From positions 144,130,068 to 144,194,067 of the forward strand of contig RSEF01000001.1 of the NCBI GenBank assembly GCA_003993805.1: a DNA stretch of 64,000 bases. The letters are read 5' to 3'. The notes beneath the pieces were generated by a model. It made no database searches. It was not told the DNA's origin and worked only from the letters and a program-made list of their open reading frames with translations. Below are positions 38,301 to 52,695 of this stretch, piece by piece (position 1 is the first letter of the stretch; every line of letters starts with the position of its first letter). The stretch comes from Himantopus leucocephalus. Its lineage: Eukaryota > Chordata > Aves > Charadriiformes > Recurvirostridae. The position numbers and the translations under genes are program-made.

Positions 38301-41300
38301 CTCTTTTTAGAAAGGGCTTTTGAATCTTTGCAGAGATGTTGGGGATTTATTGTACTTCATGAACAAAATCCTTCTTGGGTACCAGAGCAATTGTTTATTT
38401 TTCAGAGGAGGTATCTGTGTCTGTATTAGCAGGAACATAACATGGGTATAAAGCAGGAATCTGTTTTTTGTGTTGTTTTTAACTGAGTGAACCTGAGTAT
38501 TTTAGTTATTCTGAAAAATGTTAGTTTTTATGAAATTTGTCCCCCCTGCAGAATGGCGGTAGTTGCTCATGCACGTTCTTGGGTCTGAATGTGTTTCAGT
38601 CTTCAGAAGATGACTGGCAATATGCTCCAAAAGCAGGTGTAGCAACCTCGCTCGCAGTGCGGTTCCTGAGCACTCTGGTAGGTGCAGGCCACAGGGAGTC
38701 TCTCTGGCCACCTGGGAGCCTGTGCAAGCCTTTCACAGGGCTCCTTCTTGTGCGGAGCCACAGGTTGCATTCTGCATCTGTGCCCTAAGGAAAATAACCA
38801 CTACTGAGATTGGAGGAATGGATTATCTAATGGGTACTGCTTTATCAGGACAAGGAAGCGGTCACTGGCATTCAGTCTTCCCAAAAGATTACCTTTCCAG
38901 CCCAAAAATTCAAATTTAGTTATAAAGAAAGTTTTGTGCACAATGTTATGGTCATAAAACTGGAAGCTTTCATTTAAGGTCATGCCTGTAATGCCAACTT
39001 GAACATATCAGAAACTAGGTACAGAGTTTCCTGTCCCTGGGACAAAGGAGAAGATGAAATAATGTTAGAGAAGCCTGTGGATCTTATCGCACTAGTTAGA
39101 AGGGGTCAATGAAGTAAAGTATCCTCTCCCTTCTGATTTTGTAGAACATGGAAAACTACTAATAGTTAGTATGCAGTATTGTGGATTTACTTTTCCTTGT
39201 TTTGAAACTCCTTAAAGCCAACTGTGAAGAAAACATCTTGAAATGCATAGTTTTGGAGACTTTGTGTTACTTCCATGCTTTATGAATGTGCCCTTGACTA
39301 ACTAAGAAGCCTCATAAACCCCGGAAGCCACCTGTTTGCCTCTTCCTTCTTTTGAACTGTTTGGGTTGCACAGAAGTGGCAAACATCTGCAAGTCCTCAG
39401 CTACTCATAAACCTTCTTTTCACAGGGTGTGCCAGAGACTATGACGAAATCGAGGCATAAGGTGTGTTATTAACTACACTTAGGTAGACATAGCCCTTTC
39501 AGGGTCTTGGGCATCTCAAACAATTTTGGCTCAATTTCTTCCCCAATCTGGCTGCTTTAATCTGTGTTGAAGGAGCTCAGACAGCTGTTTGTTTGTCTGC
39601 CATTCTTTTTTGGATTCTTTTATTTTGAGTAACAGCTGAAAGAGCCAGAGTTGTACGTTTGTTTTTAAAATTACTGTTCTCTTGCTCGTGTTCAAGTAAA
39701 GCTGCTCTTCAGAGACTGGGGGAGAGACACAGATGAGTCATTCTCCTCCCTCCCTCTGCAATGCTGCAGAAAGTTACTTGTGGCTGATGGCTGAGCTCAT
39801 GAGACTAAGGGGGAGCAATAGGAGGCAGCTGGAGAGGCTGTCTTTTAGAACTGATCGGGGTACTTAAGTTTACCATCAATGAAAATTATTTCAGAAAAAA
39901 TACAATTTTAATGCATCTGCTGTTAAAAGCCACATTTTTAGAGCACTGAAGGGCTAGGAATAATGGTTCAAGTTTGGGGATTAAGTACTAAGGAAGATAG
40001 GATCTCTCTTTGCTCTGTGAAATTGTTTGAAAAGTGTTTCCAGGCCTGGAGAACTACTATTTGATACCACGGCTGCAATCCTGAGGCTTTAGGTAGGAGC
40101 TAGCCTGTATTTCATCAAGCCGTGCTAATGTGCACGACCGCATCGCTCAATGAAAGGTTGATTGTTTTAAAATAATTGTCAACAGCCCTGTGACCTCATC
40201 CTTTGGTGTAAAAGTAGCCAAGAGATTTTTTTTATTATTATTCACTGTTTTTCTCTAAATGCAAATCAAACAAATTATCAATATTTCAACATGTAGGTGA
40301 ATAAAGAGATGCTAAAGATTCAGGCAAATGAAGAACACGTGGAAGATAAAAGCAGAAACAAACATGGTCTTGCCTGTTGGCTGGCTTTGAATGCCAGTTC
40401 TGTCTAATGTCTGCCATGGTGGAAGCAAGAGAGAAGAGGAAAGAGATGTAGATGGCTTGAGAAATCCTCAAAGGATCTGACATCTGTAACTATTATACAG
40501 CCATACTTGTGATAGCTGGTCTTTGGAGTAGAATTTACTGTAAGAAATGTATTTGCCTGGTTTTATTACTGCTGTAGACTAACCACTTCACCTACTAAAA
40601 GTAAACATAACAATTTAAGCTGTACAAGCGTCTTTGTAAAATGGTTGCATGTGCCATGTATGGTTGGTATGAATGACTCTCCTGGGCTAGCCTTTTGTAA
40701 CCACTGTAATTTACAGGTAATGAATGCAGTTTCTGCAAGAGGAATGCCTTTTCTCCCTTGCATTTAGGGAAATAATACACATTTTAGATTGATAGGGTAG
40801 GGATCTAGTTGCTGTGGGGTGATTTGAGGGTCTGAGGGGTTCCAGGAAGCTCAGACAGCGTGTCTGGGTGTTGCCACAGGAAATCTAACTTGGACTTTAG
40901 AATTTAAATGGATGCAGCTTGGATCCTGCTAGCCTTAGATGCTGCCTGCCTGCATTCATGTATGTGTTCAAGGCAGTGCTCCTGAAGAGACAGTGCTGTG
41001 ACTGTGACGGTGGGCAGAGAATAGGTGTGCCTGGAGCGCTCTCATCCTCCTGTTACCTTACTTGAAGTTGTGACCCAGGTCTGATAGCTTCTGGGCCCTG
41101 CTTTATGGTGGCTGTTGTGGGGTGGTGGTGAGCAGTGACTGCCATGTTTGCTTGACCTTTCAGCATGGTACTTTCAGATACGCTAAAATTTCTAAAGGTT
41201 GGTTCGAAAGTTTGTAGAAACTCCCTGAGAGTGTTATCTCTCATGAGAGTTCCTTGTCTCTGCTTCTTCCTCTTCTCACTTCCTGTCCCTCCTCTTCTGC

Positions 41301-41971
41301 TCTAGAGAAGCCACTCCATTGGGTAACTGTTTGAAACCCGCTCAGAGTGGTTACCTCCAGCTAGCTTGTGCTCAGCACGGGCTGTCAGTCAGCTGTAAAT
41401 GCAGAGCAGTTTGAATCGAACTCGTAGTGACAAAATGAGAATACAGCCTTATGTTTATCACAGAAGAGATGGAACATATGAATACTGCTTTGTGGTATAT
41501 CAAATAGCTGTACAAGAGAGAACGTTCTGGTTCCCACAGAACAGGAATCTAACATTCTGTAATTTTTTATTTTCTTATTATTAATTTACCTGCTTGATAC
41601 ACATTTTCATATTTTTCTTAAAAAGCAGTGCAGCAGTTAAGAGGTAATGGCAATGGAGACAGGGATAAATCTACAATTACATTTGGAGCTTTCAGCTGTG
41701 TTTTAAACTGAACTATGCTTTTAGAAAAGAAACATGCATGTTTTCAATTATTTTTGGTCATAGCATAGACAAATGAAAGTAATCTCATTGTTGGGAAGCA
41801 CATCTTTCTATTGAGTTTGAGTGCACGTATTTCTCATCATTTACCAGGGAAAGGGCTTTTTGGAACATTTCAAATTCTGAATGTCTCCTTTTTTTTTTAT
41901 ATTTCTGAAAAAAGAAGCTATACTAAAACCTGGTCAATGGTGCATGGACGCAACCAAGAAGTATTGATTAC

Positions 41972-42005
41972 AAAAAAAACCCCAAAACAACAAAAAACCA
42001 AACAA
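41972..42005. repeat. A-rich tract with C4 interruptions
   Basis: A8C4A4C units are followed by AAC and AAAAAACC units. Confidence 0.8.
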
Positions 42006-44006
42006 GGGCATTGGGGAAGCCAACAACCCAGCCACTGAGGATGATTTTAGTCAGCCTAGTCTTTTAGTGTAGGAATGTTTTACAGAAAGTGGGGACAGAG
42101 AGACAGACAGTAGATGCCAAAGCATTCTTGCTAGGGCCTAGTGGTGCATTTTAAAGGATTTAATCTCATTTGTAAAGTATGGAGGACTCAGTTTAAGCAG
42201 TCCATTCACTATTATGGGCTATTCTTCTTCATTCACTTCTTCTTACAGTGCTGATCTGGTTTCAGTGTGCTTACACAAGAGGTGGAAGCTGCCCTGTGAA
42301 GGAGGGTATCTTTCTGGGTGCAGTTGGTCTTGTGTATTCTTCTCCCACCCTCAACCTTTGTAGAAGTGAAGTATCAGAAAGGCTTTGAGATATGTGGAAG
42401 TAAATATTAACCTATGGCAAAGATGCATGAGTTTGGAGTAGCCTTTGTCAGGGTGTCTGTATACACAGGTAGGCAGATCAACTGATTAAGATGGGGTCAT
42501 GCTTTCAAAGTTCTCTTTGCAGGAGAAAGAGGAATGATCAATTTTGAACAAAACTTGAGATGTGGGTGTGATCAGAGCTGAAGCCCATTATTTGGGGTTG
42601 CAAGGCTTCTGTAAACAATGCGACCTTAACTCAAAGTATTTTTATTTTACACATAAATAACATAAAATATCCTGGGTGTCTGGGAGTCGAGAGTTAGGGC
42701 AAAAAGGATGATAGGTATGTGGGTGGGCTGGAATCTGCCTATGTTGGAAGGTGGATTAGCTGGAGTTTTTACTCCTGTTTAAATATTTATTAGAGGTTCC
42801 ATAAAGAAGACTTTTGAAAATAATTATGCATACTGAAAGTATTAATTATGATACTACCCACAAAATGACATACTTAACAGTGGAATGGCATTGTGCCTCT
42901 TTTCACCAGAAATGTGCCCAGTAACTACTGAATGAAGCATACAATTAACCAGTTGTTTTGGGGAGTTCTCTGTTGTGGGGACTAATGTGTCTTTTTCCTC
43001 ATAGCAAACAAATGGTGAATTATTTGTGGTTAATTTCTAGATCATGTTGGTTAAAGGGTTGTTTTGCAACCACTTTGGTTAAATAAAACATTTTGAGTTG
43101 TGGTATATTGTACCAGCTTTTCTCCGGAATGGAAAGATTAACCAATTGTAACTACTGCATTCTGTAGTTACAAGGTAAATCTTGTGTCTGGAGTAAAATC
43201 CTGGTCTCCACTCAAAATAACACTATAATTCCTATCAAATTCAATGGAAACAGGACTTCACCCTTGAATATGAGTAGATCTACTCTAACTGCAAGTAGGA
43301 TGGTGATTAAACAGCAGTTAAAAACAGAACAAAGCCTCTTGTCAAAGTAGATAATGTGCATAAGTGTTATTTTTGACTTACACTGGGTCCCAGGATAGAT
43401 CCAGAACTCCTGTTATTTTAGCTTACAGGTCTTTCAATAAAATATATTTCTATATTACAAAAATCATTCAGCTAGTGATGCTTTCCTTCGACTGTGGAGT
43501 TGTACACAGAGATGTCAGAAGAGCATTACAGATGTTTCAAAGTCAGACAGAGCACAGAGCTTAAAAAAAACCCTCCAAAGCAACAAAAAGCTGTCTTTGT
43601 GTGCTGGTCTTATAGTAAACCGTGGTTTGCTGGCTCCCTGCTTTTGGCTGTAGCCATTGGCAATTAAGAGGCTAAAAGCAAAGCTGGCAGAGAGAGGAAC
43701 CACAAGTGGTTTTTTGTCTGGAGCGTGTTACTGGCTCTGTTGCTGTCAGGAGGAGAAGAAAGGCGTAAGGCCCTGTCGGGCAGGGCCTCCAGGTGAGGGG
43801 CCTGCTGCTCCTGCGCAACTCTGAGAGCATTTCTCATCAGCTCAGCAAGTTCTGCTTTAAAAGATTTAAAGGTGGTGGTTGAGGGTTTTTTTAGAAGAAG
43901 GGTTTTGGCTTGGTAGTTTGATAGGGCTTTGGGGTTTTTGTGCATTTAAAAAAAATGTTCTCTTTGCATCTTTTCAGATGTTATTCAAGATATTACTCTC
44001 ATGATT

Positions 44007-44072
44007 TAAAAAAGAAAAAAACCCCACACTAAAACAAAACCAACTACCAAAAAAAACCCCAACAACAAAAAA
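44007..44072. repeat. A-rich tract with C4 interruptions (66 bp)
   Basis: It contains two A-run/CCCC modules (A6-7 then CCCC) separated by AAAAC and CAACTACC sequence. It is the longest of the A/C tracts. Confidence 0.8.
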
Positions 44073-44431
44073 CTTCCTCTCTTGTTTAGCATAAAATTAT
44101 TCCTGGCAGATCTTGGCTCATTTATTCTCATGATTTATATTTCTGATTAAATAGTTCCTTCCCTTCCTGTTATTTTAATATTCCTTCCCCTCTGATGTAT
44201 TTTTAGAGAGCAATCACAAATGTTTTCAACGTAGCAAACAGGCCAAGCTCTTTTGATTTCCCCTTTCAAGTGTCCTCTCCTTTCCACTGATCCTCCCGGC
44301 CCTTTGCTTTACCTCCATAACTGTGATGAGTCCTTTTTTTACTGCAGAATTGTAGGCAGCACTTCAGGAAATGCCAGCTTACCAAGGACTGATATTTCTT
44401 TAGCTTTTCGTTACATGATAACAGACTGTTT

Positions 44432-44870
44432 TTGTACAAGGTTCCTGCCTTACTCCAGCCTTTTTATTTTTCATTCAGGTTCCTCATCTTGTTTCAGTTG
44501 CTTTCCTTCCTTTCCTCCTGGCTCTTTCTACTATTGAGGTTTGGCCCGTTCCTGATATTCCCTTTCTTGTCAGGTATCGTTACCCCTTCCCTTGTCCCGC
44601 CTTTAGGGCTTCTTAAGCTTACCATCTTTTCTTTCAGCTGGGCCAGGCCACTGCTTTTTTTCCCTGGCTCTGTGTTTCCTTCCTCTTTGCTCCTCCTTGC
44701 ATCTCAGGTCATCACCCTGCATTTGCTCTGCTTCACCCTCCACTCTGCCCCTTGTTTCCTTTCCCAACAAGTTTTTGAACCAGATCCTTATTTCAATATA
44801 TATGTTTTTCCTCCCTCAGTACTTTTGTTCCTCCAACTTGGTCTTTGATGATTTCCTTCTGCTGCGGTAC
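44432..44870. repeat. Pyrimidine-rich stretch
   Basis: The plus strand is strongly C+T rich (for example ctttccttcctttcctcctg) over about 440 bases. This bias explains the long overlapping open frames here better than coding does. Confidence 0.6.
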
Positions 44871-47800
44871 TAGCATGGGGCCACTGGAAGCACAAGGCTT
44901 AGTCTTGGTGCAAGTTTCTGCACTGGGCTTCAGCCGCACCTGGTACAACTAAGAACTGCTGTGAGAAGGAAGTTCTGCCCTCCTTGCAGCAAAGGCACTC
45001 GAGCAGCGTGCTTTAGGGTTGGATAGAGGCTCCAGCTTGGTCAGTGAGGATGAAATCTGTGGAGATCTTTAGCAACTATTCTTAAATCTGTCAGTTCTGT
45101 GCTTTCTTATTTTCAAGTTATTATTTTTTACTATATTTGTCAGATTTCTGTCTGCATACTGAAAAGCATATTCCTTGAGTAAATATTAGCCATGGTAATA
45201 TTTAGAGGCATGGCATATTAAAACATACCTCTAAGTGTGTGTTTTTTCAAAGATTTAGGATTTTAGGATACTTTAAACTACTTTGTCCTAAGCTTGTTTT
45301 CTAGAAAGAGGTTTTTCTTAGAAATAAAAAAAAGGAAGATTTTGACATTTCTCTTTTAAAACCTCAAACATTTTGTTATAGATTTTTTTAAGCTTCATCA
45401 AGATAATAACTGGATAAAAATAAGTTTTACAATAGGAAATAATTTGCAGTAATAGAGAGTACTACTGAGATCCCGTGTAATTGGTACAAGGGTAAGTTAC
45501 ACTTTCAAAGGGACAAAAGCAGGTCAGTTTTGTTGTTGAACTTGTCTTTTAATTTAAAGCATAGCTTTGGACAAATAAGAACCAAAGAAAGTAAGTATTT
45601 GTACGAAATAAATGTTTCCCTATATTTAATTCTAGCAAGCTTTTGAAAAAACATGAAATTTTCACTGCTACATCAGCTAAATTATACAGCTTTGTTTTAA
45701 TCCATGATGCATAAAATGAAATAAATGAAGAGAAAGAAAAAAGAATAGGTTCCAAATACAAAATACCAACAAACAATGAAAGGTAAATTGGATTTTTAGC
45801 TGGAGATTTTATTTATCTGGTATAAAACTTATAACCAGTGGCAAGAGTAGTTACCTCTGGGTATGGTCTGAGTCCACATGCCAAAGATTACTATGTATTT
45901 GGTTAATAGTTATTTGCTCTACATTTGATTCTTTTTGTTTTATACTGTTGGCTTCTGTGAGTTAAATAAAAGCTTACTTCCTAAAAATATTGTACTACTA
46001 GTCCTGTTCACGATGTAGTTTTTTTCCCAGTTTGTTCAGCATGATGTGTGTATTAAACTGATAGCCCTCGAGTACTAGGAATCCAGCTAGAAATGCAAAT
46101 GATGTTAGCACTGGGTTACATTTTTTTCTGCAAGGAAAGAGTGATGAAACAGCAAAACATATTTCCTTATGTGCCAACAAAAAAAATAAATAATATCTCC
46201 TGAGGCAACAAATAAATACAGTATTGACTGAAATATCTAGTATCTGCTCATTGCTAGGCAGAGATAGTACTGAGCCACCCTTACAAAATTTGTACTGTTC
46301 CAGAGCCCACTAAATAGATTTTAGAAGCACATAACTATTATGAGGGAAGTAATTGCATTACAAAGATCCTGCTTCAAGTTACCCCTTGGCTCAAACAGTT
46401 TAAAGATGTTATGAACAGCAGAAAAAGCAATGAAAGCTAAAATTAGGATTTTTAATGTGCTTTGGAAATTCTTCTGTATTATGAAACTGAACCTTTTTAA
46501 TTTCAAATAAATGTATTAGTGTTAAAGGTAAACAAACAAAAAAAAGTGAACGTACTTGCTTGCACAGATGAAATCTTCCTTTCCACTTTTGGCAGTATTG
46601 TGACTCTTTTTTTGTTTCTCATCAGCATTTCACCTATTTCACCTATTTGCTTGGCCATCACAAGGAGTGCTACAGAAAGGGGACTTAGGGATCACTCTAA
46701 GCCTTTTCTTTATGAGGGGCTTCCCATTTGGGAAACGAAGGCATATTTTTATTTTTAATTTTCTTTTCCACTCCAGCTGACATGCTGGCTGACATGCAAG
46801 GTCCTGAACTGTGGTTTCATTCAGCCAGCATTGCTACTGCTGGATCCTTCAGCTGGACGTGGAGGAAGCTCCCAATGAAAGCCTGTGCGTGTTTATTAGA
46901 ACAAAATGGTGCAAACTATTTGGGATGATGAGGTGGGAATTGACTGGCTTTTTGGTCATGGTGATAGGAGGCTTGTTTTTCCCTTGAGATGGTGAATGTG
47001 TCTGAATCACCATAATAAAGTGCTTCAGGGTTGTTTCACAATCTGTGGTTGCTCTCTCATGGCATATGAAAATAGACATTATTGTTGTTTCCATGTTCTT
47101 ACAGTTTCTCAGGAGTCTGGGAATGCATTTGTCATCTTCTGCTCTGTTTTCTTCCCTTCTTTTTAGTTCTGAGTCATAAGAGGTACTCAAACCTCCATGT
47201 TTCTTTAGGCCTTCTGCAGTGGCCTCTGTCACCATCTTTGCCATTTAATACAGGGTATGTAAAATCCTTCGCAGAGTGGTCAAGACAGGGAATGGAGAAT
47301 CTAGGTCTGGGGGGGGAGAAGAGTTATGTGGCCCAGCTGAGAGCTGAGGTGTTATCTAATAAAGCATCTTAGTAACAGGGGAGACTGAAAGCAGAAATCC
47401 TTTGCATCCATATGAAATCTTAACTTACTGGTTTAATTGGAAAAAAAAAATCCAAGATTCAGCACTACTTTTTTTGAGGAGAATAGTTGGTTAATTCTAT
47501 TGTATGTTGCTATTTACAGGGACATTTACAGTGTATTTAAAAATAAAACAACCTATAACCTAAATTGCAAAACACCAATATGAGGTGTTATTATGTTACA
47601 TACATGTAACCAAAATAATTACAATGTACTCTGTGCCCCAAAGAAACAATTATTTGTCATCGTGTGGACTCTGATGGCGCTGGAAGGACAGGTGAGGCTC
47701 TTCTTTTCATGAATATTTTCAGATTCCCATGGCAAAGCCAAAGCTGATATGAAGAAAGAAGTGACTAATGCGTTAGCTACGCACCAGCCACTTTCATTAA

Positions 47801-48429
47801 AACTTCATTTCTACTCTCACTGCTATTTGGGAAGGAGTTGCTGTGTAAAAGGTGGTAGTAGTTTGGCCAGAAAGCAGTTTGCTAGCAGGCTCACTGAGAG
47901 GCTGGTGTCTCTGTGGAGTCAGTGTTTCACAAAATGATTTCTGCCCTGCGCTCACATTCCCATTTCTGCTGCTGTAGCTCACCCAGGTAGCAGCCACAGG
48001 ATTAAGAGGACGCAGGAGACTTTCTCCAAAGATCCTGGGTGTGTACTGCGGACGCTGATGGCACATGTGTAAACTGCATCGGCACTTGTCTGGCTTTATG
48101 GGCTAGGCATATTAAAGTGGTTCAGGCATGTAGTATATTTTTGTTCCGCGAGACTTTGAATGAAGGTAGTGTTTGTGGCTGTGGTGGTATGAAAGCTGTG
48201 ACAGTGCAGAATATGTAGTAGGGGATGAAGAGGGGGAGATACACTAAGGTGTATAATTTTTCCTTATTTTTTTGTAGTCTAGCACAGCATACTATGTTCA
48301 CATCACTTTAAAAAAAGGAAATTTGTTTGAAATTTTGAAGAAAAGGTTGCTCTATTCCTGAATAAATAATAGTTTGCAGTAATAAAATGTTCACATGGAT
48401 ATGTTATCCAGTATTAAGAAAAGTATTTT

Positions 48430-48451
48430 CATAATTTTTACAAAAATTATG
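48430..48451. repeat. AT-rich perfect hairpin, 10-bp arms
   Basis: cataattttt and aaaaattatg are exact reverse complements separated by two bases. Confidence 0.85.
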
Positions 48452-50932
48452 TAAATTTGAAGTTGTCTGTTTACTTAACTGAGATTTGTTACTCTGAAGA
48501 AAACTAATTTGCCTGTCTTTGGGACAGTGTAGAAAGAATCCATGATTCACCTATTAGACATACTGAATGGTATTTCTGAAAATAATTTAAAAGGAGGAGG
48601 AGGCCTACCTGAAGCAGCCTAGTGTTAACTGCAAAGGTCTCAGAAGTGATGTAGCTGAGCAGGATCTGTCAAAGCTGTGATGAGTTAATAGTGAAGAACA
48701 TAAGTGATGAAATGCATTTTCTGTTGGTTGACCTTTTAAATTATTTAATATTTCTTCTAGTGTTATTTTTAAATGAGCCTGCCTTTGAAAATATGCCAGT
48801 ATCTTACTTCACTTTGTTTCACTCCACCTTCACCCATTTTCACCCCACTCCTTTTTTTTTTAAAAAAAACCAACCTTTGTCAGATGGCTAAGTGCTGTTA
48901 GAATTATGAAGCAGAAGCAGTGAGATGTCCCCCTGTCGTTCCTCAGAGATTATTCAAAGTAGAGTAATCAGGTTGGGGAGGGGGGAGAAACATGAGCTAA
49001 TATCCTGAAATGTATCTTAAGAACAGCCTGAAAGGATGGGCCATAACCTTGGTATCTTCTGTGCTTATTTTGGAAGAGTTCTGGAAACTCCATATAGTTT
49101 AGCTGCAGGTGATGGTCCATGTGAGATTTCTCTTCTGACCACACTACAAGTTTTTCCTTTCTCTGTAACTAATTAACTCTATAGCTGGTTCTATACATGG
49201 TGGTGTTTACAGCCTGCAGAGTTAAAACTCAGTTAGTAACCATGGCAGCTAACAATGATCCCGGGTGTCTGGCAGCCTTTCACCAATTCAGCACATTTTT
49301 TAAACTGTAGGATTGGGTTCCTGGGTCTGTGTTAGCAGTTTGATTGTCCCCACAGCTCCATTCTTAGTGCAGTAGGACAGCTTAGAGTGCATTTCCTAGT
49401 GGATTTGGATTTTTTTTTTTCTGTGTGGAGTCTGAACCTTCATACCTAGTAATAAAGGTTAAAAACCCACACCCCAGAACTGCTGAGTGAACAAGGCCTG
49501 TCCCAAAACTTCTTGCATGACTAGTTGTGGGTTATGGATACCTTGAAGACCAGCAGAGGAATCTTTGGAGTATTGCTTCATCTGCTTTACAGCCTGGTAA
49601 AGTATGGAGACTCCTACTTCACGGGCATGGCTAAGTTCGAGCCTAGAGGAACCCACTTAGTACCTCATGGAAGAGAGAAAGGCAGGGCTCTTCTTTTGAC
49701 TGCTACATGTATGTATGAAGAGCTTTGGCGTGATGGAATAAGAAATTACTCAGCAGATTTTGAAGGAAGCTTAAAAACGTCTGTCCTGGTTTGTGGCTTG
49801 CATTTCATCTGTTGTGTTGCTTAAGCAGCTGGAGAAGGCAACAGCTATTAAATCTAAATGCAAAATCTCTGGTTAAAAATACATCTTTGCTCTCCTCTCT
49901 TATGCCAATCAAAGTTCCTTTCTGTGTGTAATGGAAGGGATTGTATCTCTTCCATTTAGCACAGTGATCTTAGTTCTCACTTCTTTCAAGCTCATTTTGG
50001 AAAGCAGAGGGCTTCCCTGGCTTTTAAAAGGCTGTGGCAAAAGGACTGAAAATACTCAGATAACAACTGTATTTTTGCATAAGGCTTGCGTTAGCAAGGT
50101 AGTGTAATAGGACTGCCAGTGCCACGGACTTGGTCTTTTGTAGGTAACCAAAGAAAGCACAGGTTACTTGTTTCAAATCAGTACATGTAGGCAATAAGTA
50201 CCATCATCCCTGTGTGGAGACAGACGTAACAGTTTAAAATGAAGGAGCTGCTGTAGCAGTGGTCTATTTTGTCCAGTGCTATTTCCAACACGCAGCAGTA
50301 ATGGATAGTCGAGAAGAATAGGCAGTAGACTCTTCTGAATTAACCTGTCGCTGTGGTGTATGTCTTGTTACCTCTCAAAATGCCTTTAAACAATTTTTTT
50401 GTTGGTTTATATATGATACTGTATAACCTGCCAGTTCTGGGCTTGATGCTTTGAAGACTGAAGAAATGGTCTGAATACCTACTTTCAGTGCCCATCCTGC
50501 TCTTTGTTATAAGCTGTAATTGCATTGGTTGAGCAGATACATGTCATCTCTTCCATTTATTTGTATGAAAATTGGGTTGTGATCTAATTTTGCTGATTCC
50601 TTGCTTGATCTCTTTTGCTCAGGAAAAATCTTTGTGAAATTTTAAGAGAAGGAAGTCCAAGCTCCTTTGCCTTCTTCAAATTGCCATTTTTCTTTGTTAA
50701 ATTAGGTCTTCCAGCTAAGATGGCTGTCACTTATAAGTTAAATGTGATCGGGGCGGTGGACTGCTGAATTGCAATTAGTTTTGTTACCTTGAGAAACGTA
50801 GGTAACATCCTGTCTGCATTTTTGATTACATCGTGTGGGAATCACTGAGTTGATATTGCCCACAACCTACCTGTTTACAGTATTTTAGAAGTTTATTTTA
50901 CTAATTTGGATAATCATTTGTTTTCCTGAGCC

Positions 50933-50948
50933 GGGGGGGGTGGGGGGG
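50933..50948. repeat. G8-T-G7 run
   Basis: Two long G runs are separated by one T. The plus strand, which is also the sense strand of the gene, could form a G-quadruplex. Confidence 0.9.
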
Positions 50949-52445
50949 TTAGATGCACATTACAGTTGTAAGTACTATTTTGTAAGTCTGTTCAGAAGAG
51001 CTGCATTTCTGTTATTGAAGGGGAAACATGCTATAGAAAGGAACAAATTACATTAGTGGTACTATTTTGAAATGTAGTGATATGTTAACATTAGTTTTCC
51101 CAAGGGAGTTTAACTATTTGTGACTAAGTGTGCAATATATGCTGATAGAAGAAATGTACAGATAAAAGTAAAAAAAAATTAATGCCTGTTGAAAAAATAG
51201 TTTTGAAAGAGTGAGCTTACTGAATAGGTAATGCTGATGAGATCTTTAACACTACTTGGCCTGCTAGAAAGTAATCGGCGCTGCTCCCTGTACTTCTTTA
51301 CTCCCTGTAGCTTTTTTATCACAATCGCTTACAGAAATTATCTACACATCAGACTGAGAATAATCTATATGTATTCCTAGGAGAGAAATGCTATGAATAT
51401 GCCTCTCCTGCTGATTGCAGTACTGTATTCCTATATACTGCTTTCCTGTATTTACCACTCAGAATTCATATGTCCAAAGTTACAGATGCTAATTATTTTT
51501 CACAAGAAAATATAGGTGCTGACTTTAACTTGCTGGTGTAACACAGTGCTCTAACAGCTGCCCTTCAGGGACAGGAACTTAGTGTCTCAGGAAAGTGACT
51601 GGGCAGAGACAGAGGTGGAACAGTTTATAATTTGTCCTTAGTAAGCAATTTGTATCTTATATGTCTTTTTTATATCTATCTATAAAAAAAAGTAAATAAT
51701 TTGCAAATTCACTCCCTTCGTCCTCAAAACTCTTGAGTTTGTCGAACAATTGTAAATAATACATTGGGTTTTAGTCTACCAGTGCCTGCTGATTTATGTG
51801 TTCCTGCTGTTCTAGACCCAGTGCTTGGTTTGCCTGACTTCTGTTAGGACATGTTTTGTATTTAGCAGCCTAATCTATGAACTGACTTGATTTTCAAGGG
51901 AGAGAGGGAAGGAGTTTCCCTTTTCACAGATAGGTCTTTGACTGCAGCTGATGCCCAGCCTGCTGGATTGTTAATCCCCATTTCAGTGTCTCATTTTGTT
52001 CATTATTACTTGAGTTCTTTCCCCACTTTCCCTCCTCTTAGGTCTTGGTTGTTATAGGAATAGTGTTTCAGTGGCAAACTCTTGCCTTTTCTTCTCAAGT
52101 ACCACATATAATTAGGTGAAACTTGTTAGCAGGACCATTTTCAACATGCCTGTTATTGTAGGATTTGAATTTATTTCCCTTTCATCAGCACAGCCTGTTA
52201 TTGTTGTAATGCATACTTACTGGCTAGAAAGAGGCTGTTACAAGGGTGTTTACAGGACTCTGCTGTAGTCTAAGGAAATTCAGAAAGGCTGGTTTGCAGC
52301 CTGGTCCAATTGCCAGCCTCTCTAGCAGCTTTCTTGCATAGTTATTCTAGCTGTGAATTTACAAATGAGTACCTCAACACAGCAGGGAAAAAACTGAGTG
52401 GGCTCCATTGGATACAATACGGATACTACCTTGTACAAATGATAC

Positions 52446-52695
52446 GGTGTTTGGAGGCTTTCTTCCCTGTCTGCTAGACTTGAATCTCAGACATTTTCAT
52501 TACGTTTTGGATCTAATTCAGCATGTGTATTTCCTTTTAAAAACAAACAGGCTGTTTTTTATTTTCCTANTGGTGTTTGGAGGCTTTCTTCCCGGTCTGC
52601 TAGACTTGAATCTCAGACATTTTCATTACGGTTTGGATCTAATTCAGCATATGTATTTCCTTTTAAAAACAAACAGGCTGTTTTTTATTTTCCTA
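52446..52695. repeat. 124-bp tandem duplication around a single N
   Basis: Copy 1 is 52446-52569 and copy 2 is 52572-52695, offset 126, with an N at 52570 between them. By eye the copies differ at three positions: ccctgt/cccggt, acgttt/acggtt and catgtg/catatg. A lone N at the junction suggests two contig ends or haplotypes that were abutted instead of merged. A real duplication is the alternative. Confidence 0.93.

Noticed and set aside
47749..47860. MKKEVTNALATHQPLS, superficially like the EIKKEMKKDPLTNKAP linker after SH3A
   Set aside because: The resemblance is limited to a few residues, while the SH3A exon is nearly invariant. No matching acceptor or donor is placed correctly.
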